DNA of 64,000 bases from Campylobacter massiliensis. Its GTDB lineage: Bacteria; Campylobacterota; Campylobacteria; Campylobacterales; Campylobacteraceae. The DNA lies in NCBI RefSeq assembly GCF_014253065.1, contig NZ_JACLZK010000001.1, forward strand, positions 620,001-684,000, given 5' to 3'. Below the pieces are notes generated by a model. It did not search any database. It had not been told where the DNA came from and saw nothing but the letters and a program-made list of their open reading frames with translations. Below, piece after piece: positions 39,747-48,200 of the stretch. Made by a program: the position numbers and the translations under genes. Positions within the stretch are counted from its first letter, which is position 1, and every line of letters starts with the position of its first letter.

Positions 39747-39773
39747 GCGAGCCTAGCTTCGGGCTCGCTTTTT
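39747..39773 (+). terminator. Intrinsic terminator after the YqhA-like gene
   Basis: A perfect 7-bp GC-rich stem (GCGAGCC with GGCTCGC, 8-nt loop) followed by TTTTT, 8 bp after the stop codon. Confidence 0.85.
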
Positions 39774-39976
39774 GAAATTTCGCTCCAAATTTTGCCACTC
39801 CGCCGTATGTGAATAACTTTTAAATTTCGCCTTTAGCATTAAGTTTTATTTCAAAATTTCCTCAAATTTAAAGCTATATAAATTTAAGTTCTTTTTTAGT
39901 AGCAAATGCCGATTTTAAGGGCTTTGGGGATTAAATTTAAGATTACAAAATTAACCAAAATAATATAAATTATTTC

Positions 39977-40008
39977 ACTTTTCACTCCGTGAAAAAAACG
40001 TGAAAAGT
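39977..40008. other. Nested inverted repeats in the gap upstream of the prs terminator
   Basis: Two mutually exclusive hairpins share bases. One is ACTTTTCAC with GTGAAAAGT (9 bp, loop 14 nt); the other is the tighter TTTTCAC with GTGAAAA (7 bp, loop TCC, 39979-39995). The rest of the 39739-40237 gap is AT-rich with many AAATTT and no gene. The element could be a protein-binding site or a small RNA fold. Confidence 0.4.
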
Positions 40009-40163
40009 TACGTTTAATTTCAGTCCTTTTTGAGTAAATTTGATGCAGTCAAATTTGATCGGCACGACCCGCATCTTTACGGCATAAACCAAAACTGATT
40101 TGAATTTTCGGGTTGTAAATCGGGAGTTAAATTTGACGCTTAAAGATAGGTATAAATTTAAAA

Positions 40164-40190
40164 ACGGCGCAGACTCGTCGCATGCGCCGT
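40164..40190 (-). terminator. Intrinsic terminator of prs
   Basis: On the minus strand, ACGGCGCA and TGCGCCGT form a perfect 8-bp stem with an 11-nt loop, followed by TTTTAAATTT. It is about 48 bp past the prs stop. Confidence 0.8.
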
Positions 40191-40237
40191 CAAGGGGTAA
40201 ATTTAATCAAAACCGGCGAACATAGAGCCGCCAATAA

Positions 40238-41167
40238 TCAGTCAAATAGCGAATTTACACTTTCGTTATGATACACGCGTCTGATCACTTCGCCGAAAAT
40301 CGGAGCAACGCTGAGAACTTTTATCTTCTCGTTTTCTTCGCGAAGCGGTATCGTGTCTGTCACCACTAGCTCGTCTAGCGCGCTATCAGCGAGGTTTTCG
40401 TAGGCTTTGCCAGAAAGCACCGCATGCGTGCAGCACGCCATCACCGAGGTTGCGCCGCGCTCTTTAAAGACCTTTGCCGCCTTTACTATCGTGCCGCCCG
40501 TATCGATCATATCATCGACCAAGATCACGTCCTTGCCCGCCACGTCGCCGATTACGTTCATTACTTCGCTCTCGTTAGCTTTTTCGCGGCGTTTATCGAC
40601 GATGACGATATCGAGATTTAGGGCTTTTGCGACGCTTCTAGCGCGCGCGACGCCGCCGATATCGGGGCTAGCGATGATAGGATTTTTGAGATTTTTATTT
40701 TTGACGTGGTCGTTAAAGATGATCGAGCCGTAGAGGTTATCGACCGGGATGTCGAAAAAGCCCTGAATTTGGCCCGCATGAAGGTCGATCGTGACGACGC
40801 GGTCGATGCCCGCCGTTTGCATCATATTTGCCACGAGTTTTGCCGTGATAGGCACGCGAGGAGCGGCTTTGCGGTCTTGGCGCGCATAGCCGAAATACGG
40901 AACCACCGCCGTTATTGAGCTAGCCGAGCTGCGCTTAAGTGCGTCGGTTAGGATCAAAAGTTCCATCAAATTTACGTTTGCCGGCGCGCACGTAGGCTGG
41001 ACGATGAAAATATCCTTGCCGCGTACGCTCTCGCCGATCTGCACGCTGATCTCGCCGTCGCTAAAGCGCTTGATCGTGGCTTCGCTGAGCGGAAGCGATA
41101 AATAATGCGAAATTTTCTTTGAAAACGCCGGATTTGCGGTACCCGAAAAGATTTTGTAACCTCTCAT
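40238..41167 (-). CDS. prs: Ribose-phosphate pyrophosphokinase
   Basis: A 309-aa PRPP synthetase of normal length. The N-terminus (YKIFSGTANPAFSKKISHYL) is followed by SVRGKDIFIVQPTCAPAN, the ATP-binding flexible region GYARQDRKAAPRVPITAKL and the PRPP-binding loop DVILVDDMIDTGGTI. It makes 5-phosphoribosyl diphosphate from ribose-5-phosphate and ATP for nucleotide, His and Trp synthesis. It is monocistronic here, with its own terminator. Confidence 0.97.
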   Translation of the reverse strand: MRGYKIFSGTANPAFSKKISHYLSLPLSEATIKRFSDGEISVQIGESVRGKDIFIVQPTCAPANVNLMELLILTDALKRSSASSITAVVPYFGYARQDRKAAPRVPITAKLVANMMQTAGIDRVVTIDLHAGQIQGFFDIPVDNLYGSIIFNDHVKNKNLKNPIIASPDIGGVARARSVAKALNLDIVIVDKRREKANESEVMNVIGDVAGKDVILVDDMIDTGGTIVKAAKVFKERGATSVMACCTHAVLSGKAYENLADSALDELVVTDTIPLREENEKIKVLSVAPIFGEVIRRVYHNESVNSLFD

Positions 41168-41603
41168 AACGATTAACCTTTATAAAATTTTTATCTAATT
41201 TTACCGAACTAAAACTTAAATTCGTAGATTTTTGCAGACGAATTTTTTCTTTCGTCGGCTTGCGTTTCGGTTTTTAACGCGCTAGTTCGGGCTATCCGCG
41301 AACTATTATTTTAAAAAAATCGCGACGCCGACCGCCTCGAGGAGACTATTTTTTAGGCAAATTTTACCTCTACTTTTAAAATATCGCGAATTTATCTCGC
41401 GTCAAATTTGCCCTTAGAAACGGCAATCTTGAAAACGTGAAAATTTAAGCCTCGCTAGAGTTTGGCGTCAAATTTGACCGAGCCAAATTTAGCATTTTTG
41501 CGGTGCGGGTCTGGCCGCGTCAAATTTGCCCAAAAAACCTTTGCCGCAAGCAAGACGAACAAGCAAGAACGCGGATAAAATAAACAACCGCAACCGCGCA
41601 AAT
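41168..41603. other. 436-bp gap holding the second copy of a dispersed repeat
   Basis: No gene is seen between the prs start and the end of the DUF748 gene. The interval includes copy 2 of the 31-bp dispersed repeat (41484-41514, minus orientation, 29/31 identical to 26445-26475) and several AAATTT hexamers. The prs promoter should lie in the first 100 bp. Confidence 0.5.
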
Positions 41604-44600
41604 TTAGTCCGCCACGCCCATCATCACGCTTGAGTATTCGCCCTGTTTGACGTCCGTTTTTTCGGGCTTTTTAACGACCATCCTATCCTCTGCCAGTCCC
41701 GCCTGCGCTAGGGCCGCTTTGATAGCCTGGGCTCTTGCGTTAGCGAGATCTAGCAGCTGCTCTTTTTTCACCTCGATGCCTTTTAGCGCAGCCTCCCGCA
41801 GCGCCTTTTCGTCGCTACTTTTTTCTTTAGGAGCCAGCGATGCGAGCGCTCCTGAGTAGTCCTTGCCCGTTTGCGCCATCGTTTGACTGATTTTTTCGTT
41901 TAGTTTCGCATTTTTTAGCGCCGTTACGTCCACGTCCGAGTAAGCAGGCGTGATGCTTAGCTTCATCTTGGGTTTTGCCGTCGTTAGCTTGATAAAGTCG
42001 GCTATCTTGACCTGCTCGGATACGATTAACTCGGCATTTGCGGGCATAAAGTCGATAGTGTTTAGATCCTGGCTACTTAGGCCTAGCGCACTGCCCAGAA
42101 ATCTAAACGGAGCTAGTGTGATATCGGCAAATAGCTTCTTAATAGCCTCCCAAACGATGCCGCCGTATTTAAAGTCTGGGTCGTTTAGATCGCCCGTCAC
42201 CGGCAGATCGATGTTTATCTGATTGTTTTGATCGCTCAGGATCGAGATAGCAAGCGATAGAGGCAATTTTACCGCATCTTTTGACTCGACTTTTTCGCCT
42301 AGAGTGAGCGTGTCTAGATTTACGACGTTGCTACCGTTTAGCTTAGAGTCCCTAACATCGTAGTTTAGAGTCAAATTTAGCTTGCCTTTTTCTATCTTAT
42401 AGCCCAAAAACTGCCCGCTATAAGGCGTCACGTCGACTAGATCGATGTCTTTAAAGCCGAGCTTAACCTCCGTGCTTTTTTTAGGATCGTACGGCAGCAG
42501 CTTGAGCCCGATTTTGCTAAAGCCGCTCTTGCCGACTATGCCCTCAAAGGTACCCATCGTCGGGCGAGTGCTGTCGATATCCATCAGCACGCCTTCTAGC
42601 TTGGTGATCTTAGTCGCAAACGGCATAAATAGCGACGCGTCGGAGAAGTCTACGTCGCCGTTTTCTACGAGGATGTTCTTGATAGCGAAGTCAAATTCGC
42701 CCTCTTTTTTCTGCTGTTTTGCTGCCTCTGCGGCCTTTTCGTTTTTAGAGGCGGATTGTTTCGCGTCTGCATTTTGAGCGCTCTCGCCCTCGCTCTTTTT
42801 CACGAGGCGACTTAGGTTAAATTCGCGCTCTTTATTTAGATGCGTCTTTAAAAACGGCGCGCTCAGAGTCACGCGCTCTAAATTTAAGAAATTTTTCGCA
42901 AACGAAATTTTAGATAGTTTGAGGTTTTTAAAGGCAAAAACCTTATCGCCGGAGCCGTCCGCAAGCTCGATGTTTGCGATGTTTGCCTTACCGCTTACGG
43001 AGGCGTCCGCGGCGTATTTTACGTTTAGCTCGGCATTTAGCTCGCCGCTTTTTAGGCTCGCGTCCAGATAGTTTTTAGCGTAGGCGAAGTAGCGAGGCAA
43101 ATTTGCGTCGTTTAGCTTTACGTCCGCTTCGATATTTAGAGGTTCAGGCGTGATTTTGCCGTTTAGCGCCAAATTTAGCTTTTGCGAGCTTTTCATGTCG
43201 ATTTTAGCGGTCACTGGCGCAGCTAAATTTTCGCTGATATTTTGCAAATTTACATTTAGCCCGTCAAATTTGTGCGCTATCTTTTGCCCCTCAAAGACAT
43301 GGGTTATACCTATGTCGGCGCCCGTAACGGAGACGTTTTTGACGCTAAATTGAAATCCGCTCTTTGCGCTCTGAGCGCTTTTTTGCTCGGCTTTTTTATT
43401 TTTGCCGGCATTGCTTTTTTTGGCCGTTTTTTGAGATTTGGCAGGTTTTTTCGCGCTTGATTTTTTGGCGGAGGCTTTTTCGCCGTTTAAGCCAAGCTCG
43501 CTAATAGCGCTAAGCTCGCCGTTTTCTTTTATATCGGTTGCAAATTTAGGCTTATTTATACTTACGCTTTCGATGCGAAGCGCAGTTTTGGCTAGATCAA
43601 AATCCGCGTCCTTCACGCCGATTTCGGCGATGATAGCGAGCTCTTTGTTTTTTGTTTTTAGCGCGATTTTTTGTGCTTTTACTTCGCCGATAGAGGCGGT
43701 GCTAGCGTTATTTTCCAGCGTAAATTTAGGCGCATTTATTATGAGCTTTTCTAGGCTTGCCGCACTGTTTTTACCGACCGGGGCGGAGGCGGTGCTAAGC
43801 GTCAAATTTTTTAGGCTAGCTGCGATATTTTGCCCTTTTATTTTAGCATCCAGTTCGCTTGCGTTCGCGTCTTTGAGTTTTATCTCGCCGACGCTTTTTT
43901 TGGTCAAGTTTATCCCGCTAACGCCCAGGGCTTTGAGCGCTGCGGAGGCGTTTATATCGCCCTTTTCGTTTATATCAGCCTTAAGCGCGACTCCACTCAA
44001 ATTTAGACTGTTTAAATTTGCCTGCGCCTCGCCTTTAAAGCTCGTATTTTTAAATTTTATCTCGCTAATATCGGCCGCAAAGCTTCTTTTTTCGCTAACG
44101 TCGGCATTTACCTCGATGGCGGGCAGATCAAGCTCCTCTAGGCTCAAATTTTGCCCGTCTAGCTGTGCTTCAAACGACTTTAAATTTAAAGCGGCATTTT
44201 TTAAAGCAGCTTTAATAACGCCGCCGTCCGCGCTTAGTTCGTAACTAGTTTTCGCGTTTATGAGCGCGCTGTTTATGCGTAGATCTTGCGTGTCGATGAA
44301 GCTAAGAGCGACGGGGCGGACGTTAAAGTCCTTTAGGCTAAGATCGCCGTAAACGCGAAGCGGCGCGAGGTCGATACCGCCTTGCCAGTCCAGCTTTTGA
44401 GCTAGCGTGGAGTTTGCATCAAAAACGTGCTTGCCCGCGCTATTTTGCTCGGTATTTATATCCGAGATTTCATAGTTTATGCCCTCAAATTTGGCGTTAA
44501 ACGGCTGTTTTAAACTCTCGTCCGAGTAGGCAAACGAGCCGCCGATTATCTTTGTGCTGTTTAGAGCGAAATTTATGCTGCTAGTTTCGTTATTTTCGGT

Positions 44601-44993
44601 GCTAGTAGCGTTTGACTCGCCTAAAAAAGCAGCTAAATTTAGCGTGCCGTTTTTATCTCTAGCGATATTTACGCTAGGGCTTTCAAGGCGCAAGATATCG
44701 ACTTCTGCTAGCTTTTTAAAGAGCGAAAAAGGCTTAAGCTTGACGTCGATTTGCTTCGCGCTAAAAAGCGGCGCGGTCGTGTTTAGTTCGGGACGCGTGA
44801 CGTTTAGCTCGAAGGTAAAGGGGTTAAATTTAGTCTCCGCCACGCTAAGGCTCGCGTTCATATCCTTTAGCTTTGCTGGCAGTGTATTTTTTAGCGCGTA
44901 AGGAACGCCTAAAAAGCCCGCGAGCGTGTAGATGAGTAGCAAGCCCGCGAGCGAGCCTAGGATAATAAGAGCGATTTTTTTACTTTTTTGCAT
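41604..44993 (-). CDS. DUF748/AsmA-like envelope protein
   Basis: A 1,129-aa protein with one N-terminal TM helix (residues 8-30, ALIILGSLAGLLLIYTLAGF) and a very long periplasmic part made of repeated strand-rich segments (for example LKLSKISFAKNFLNLERVTLSAPF). This is the layout of AsmA/TamB-related proteins thought to bridge the periplasm and move lipids. DUF748 features are visible towards the C-terminus (LKLLPYDPKKSTEVKLGFKDIDLVDVTPYSGQF, NLTLNYDVRDSKLNG, INIDLPVTGDLNDPDFKYGG). A lysine/alanine/serine-rich linker at about residues 510-545 (KKSNAGKNKKAEQKSAQ) and a second charged linker (about 750-780) separate domains. The C-terminal tail is helical. The function is inferred from family. 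Intact over 3.4 kb. Confidence 0.8.
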   Translation of the reverse strand: MQKSKKIALIILGSLAGLLLIYTLAGFLGVPYALKNTLPAKLKDMNASLSVAETKFNPFTFELNVTRPELNTTAPLFSAKQIDVKLKPFSLFKKLAEVDILRLESPSVNIARDKNGTLNLAAFLGESNATSTENNETSSINFALNSTKIIGGSFAYSDESLKQPFNAKFEGINYEISDINTEQNSAGKHVFDANSTLAQKLDWQGGIDLAPLRVYGDLSLKDFNVRPVALSFIDTQDLRINSALINAKTSYELSADGGVIKAALKNAALNLKSFEAQLDGQNLSLEELDLPAIEVNADVSEKRSFAADISEIKFKNTSFKGEAQANLNSLNLSGVALKADINEKGDINASAALKALGVSGINLTKKSVGEIKLKDANASELDAKIKGQNIAASLKNLTLSTASAPVGKNSAASLEKLIINAPKFTLENNASTASIGEVKAQKIALKTKNKELAIIAEIGVKDADFDLAKTALRIESVSINKPKFATDIKENGELSAISELGLNGEKASAKKSSAKKPAKSQKTAKKSNAGKNKKAEQKSAQSAKSGFQFSVKNVSVTGADIGITHVFEGQKIAHKFDGLNVNLQNISENLAAPVTAKIDMKSSQKLNLALNGKITPEPLNIEADVKLNDANLPRYFAYAKNYLDASLKSGELNAELNVKYAADASVSGKANIANIELADGSGDKVFAFKNLKLSKISFAKNFLNLERVTLSAPFLKTHLNKEREFNLSRLVKKSEGESAQNADAKQSASKNEKAAEAAKQQKKEGEFDFAIKNILVENGDVDFSDASLFMPFATKITKLEGVLMDIDSTRPTMGTFEGIVGKSGFSKIGLKLLPYDPKKSTEVKLGFKDIDLVDVTPYSGQFLGYKIEKGKLNLTLNYDVRDSKLNGSNVVNLDTLTLGEKVESKDAVKLPLSLAISILSDQNNQINIDLPVTGDLNDPDFKYGGIVWEAIKKLFADITLAPFRFLGSALGLSSQDLNTIDFMPANAELIVSEQVKIADFIKLTTAKPKMKLSITPAYSDVDVTALKNAKLNEKISQTMAQTGKDYSGALASLAPKEKSSDEKALREAALKGIEVKKEQLLDLANARAQAIKAALAQAGLAEDRMVVKKPEKTDVKQGEYSSVMMGVAD

Positions 44994-45204
44994 AAATTTG
45001 CCTTGATTTTTTTGGCGGATTTTACAAGGATTTTGATTAAAGGGCGGTTATTTTGGCGGATTTGCGAGTAAAATTTGAATGTAAAATTTGGAGATATTTT
45101 GAGATTTGAAGCGGACGTCAAATTTAAGCCCGCAAATTTGATAGCCTCCAGTAAATTTAGCTTTTAGTGCCAAATTTACGGGGCTAAATTTATAAATCGC
45201 TCAA

Positions 45205-45229
45205 GCTCGGCAATTTTAAACCGCCGAGC
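45205..45229 (-). terminator. Hairpin after the adhesin gene
   Basis: A perfect 7-bp stem (GCTCGGC with GCCGAGC, 11-nt loop) 14 bp past the stop of the adhesin gene on the minus strand. The T tract is poor, so the strength is uncertain. Confidence 0.55.
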
Positions 45230-45242
45230 CTAGCGGTCAAAT

Positions 45243-48200
45243 TTACAGATCTGTAGCGACGTCGTTTTCTACCTTGATCGTCACGGTTTGTGCCACGCCG
45301 TTATCGTCGTTTGCGCTGCCCGTAAATGATTTATGCGTAGCGTCAGATCCATCCGCACTCCATTGACCGCTCGATTTTGATTTTACGGTATCGTCGCTGC
45401 CGCCCTTGATCTCTAGCGTATTGCCTGATGCACCAAGGTCTAGCACGTCTTTTGGATCGACGTTTAGCACGGCGTTATTTACGGCGCTTACGTCGACCGA
45501 GTTTATATTTTCCGCTACTTTTGCGATCTTTGATAGATCGATATTGCCGTCTCCGTCTAGGCTGTTTACGACTATGTTGCCATTATTATTGGTCGTGGTC
45601 ATCTTAGTGTCGTTGCCGGTACCCAAACCGACGCTCCCTACGGTCGCGCCGTCTTGGACGATGAGCGTATCGTCGTGATTGCCCGTTCTTACGGCGTTTA
45701 CTACGGTGCCAGCGTCTTTTACTATGACGGTATCCTCGGTATTTCCGCCGGTATTGTTATCGTCTCTAAAGTCGACGGCCGTATTTATGACGTTTACCTT
45801 CGCTCCGCTTTGAACGACGATAGTCTGCTCGCCGCTGAGTCCATAGGCATATAGAGCACCCCTTACCTCAGCGCCGTCTTCGACGGTGATAGGCGCATTG
45901 CCGTTACTCTGTATTCCGCCCACGCTAGTGCCCTCGCCCGAGACCGTTACGGTACCGTTTCCGGTGTTTGAGCTAACTGCGTGCTCGATATAGGCTTTGT
46001 TGTCTACGCGTATAGTATCATCGCCGGCGTGACCGCTGACGGAGTGCGCTCTCGTGCCGCTTCCGGTTACGGTCATCTTATCGTCGCCGCCCCAGCCGGC
46101 TATGCCCGCATTTACCGCATGCGCTCCGTCGCTTAACACTATCTTATCATCGTCTTCGCCGCCCGTGATGCTTCCGTTTACTCTAAGCTCCGGAGTGGTT
46201 AGCGCTTCGCCTACTACCGTTCCGGCGCCGGTTACGGTTATCTCGTCTTCGCCCGCGCCGCCTTCTACGGTTTTCTTGACTTTTGATCCGCTTGTTACAT
46301 CGATTTTGTCTGCACCGTCTCCGCCTCTTACGTACTCATTTACGACCGCACCGTCTGCAATTTTGATAGTATCATTGTCTTCATTGCCGTCTACGCTACC
46401 GGTTACGACCGTGCCGGCTCCGGTTACGGTTATATTATCTTTACCCCATCTTCCGACTATGCCGTCGACCTTAGCCTTGTCGCTAACTAAAATAGTATCG
46501 TCACCACCTCTACCGTTTATCGAGCTAACATAGGTTTGAGCGCCGGTTACGGTTATAGTATCGTCTCCAGAATCACCCCTTACTTCTCCCTCTACGTTTG
46601 CGCCATTTTTTACAGTGATGACATCGGCGCCGTCTCCGGCAAATATATGCTTCGCACTGGTTCCCGCGCCGCTTAAAGTTATAGTGTCGGCATCAGCGCC
46701 GCTATCTACTATATCCAAAGCCGGATTTACCTGCTTTTCGTATATATCGTTCATAGTTTTGGCGTCGCCTCTTATCTGGCCTATTACTTTGGCGCCGCTC
46801 TCTAGGGTTATAGTATCTTTTCCTGCCTCTCCGAGTATATTATTTATCGACGAACTTCCTTTCGCAGTTATCACGTCGTCGCCTGCGCCGCCGCGGATGT
46901 TTCCCCTTACCGTAGCGTTTTCGACGTTTATGGTATCTATACCGTCGTTGCCAAACACGTTACCTACGGTAGCGTTATTTTTAACGTTTATAGTATCGGT
47001 GCCGTCGTTGCCTTCTATAGTAACGACCTTGGCTTTATTTTCGACGGTTATAGTATCGTTGCCTTTATCGCCTTTTACTTCTTTTACGTAAGTATTTTCT
47101 CCCGAAACCTCGATAGTATCGTTATCTAGATCTCCGCTAACATAGCCTTCTACTCTAGCGCCGTTTTTAACGTAAATTTTATCATCGCCGTGTCCGCCTT
47201 CGATTTTTTCTGCCACGGTAGCGTTATCTACGGTGATAGTATCTACGCCTTTATCGCCATGTACCGATTTTACGGTGGCTTTATCACTGATAGTTATCTT
47301 AGAGTCGCCCGCACTTACGTCGCCGACGCGAGATACTTCGGTATTTTCTCCGGTAACGGTTATGGTGTTTTTTCCTGTTTCATTATACATATTATCATAT
47401 TTACCATTTGCTCCGTAAACCCATCCGGCTACTTTAGAGCCACTCTCTACAGTGATAGTATTGCTACCTTGATCTCCAGAAATATTGCCTTTTACGTTAG
47501 ATTCGTTTTGTACAGAGATCGTATCATTGCCCTCGCCCCCTATGATAGCCTCTTTGATATCATTATCTTTAGAATCTTTAGCGGCTCGTCCATTTACTGT
47601 AGAGTTATTTATGGTTATTTTATCGTCTCCGCCTTCGCCGTCGATAATTCCGTTAATAACACTATTGTCTGATATATTTATAGTGTCATTATAACCTCCA
47701 CCCCAAATTGTGCCGTTAACGGTTGAATTTTTGATTGTTATAGTATCTTCGCCATTAACCGTATCAAAGACATCGTTTCCATCTCCATTAATACCCTCAA
47801 ATTGTTTTTTGTTCCATGAGTCGTCTCCATTAAAATTACCCCCGTCTTTATTGGCTGAACTTCCATAGAAACTACCTTTTCCGCCGACCGTTGAATCGAT
47901 TATATTTATTGTGTCGCCATCAGATTCAGCCCTTACACCGCCGACTTTAGAATTGTTGGTTACGTTTATAGTATCGCTGCCTTTGCCAGTATAGATAGTT
48001 CCTCTTACGGTAGCATTATTTTCTACATTTACCGTATCTTTATTTATACTATTTATGTCTATATCAAAGGATACTGTAGCTTTGTCTTTTACGGTTACAG
48101 TATTAGTCCAATTTTCGTTTTTAAATTCGCCATCATGATTATATTTATAGCCAGTTACTCTACTTACAGCAGTATCTTCGCCCTCTATAGTTACCGTATT

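Noticed and set aside
43438-44244. Long plus-strand open frame of 268 codons within the DUF748 gene
   Set aside because: It lies wholly antisense to a well-supported protein and has an L/S/F-rich composition typical of shadow frames opposite K/E/A-rich coding sequence.
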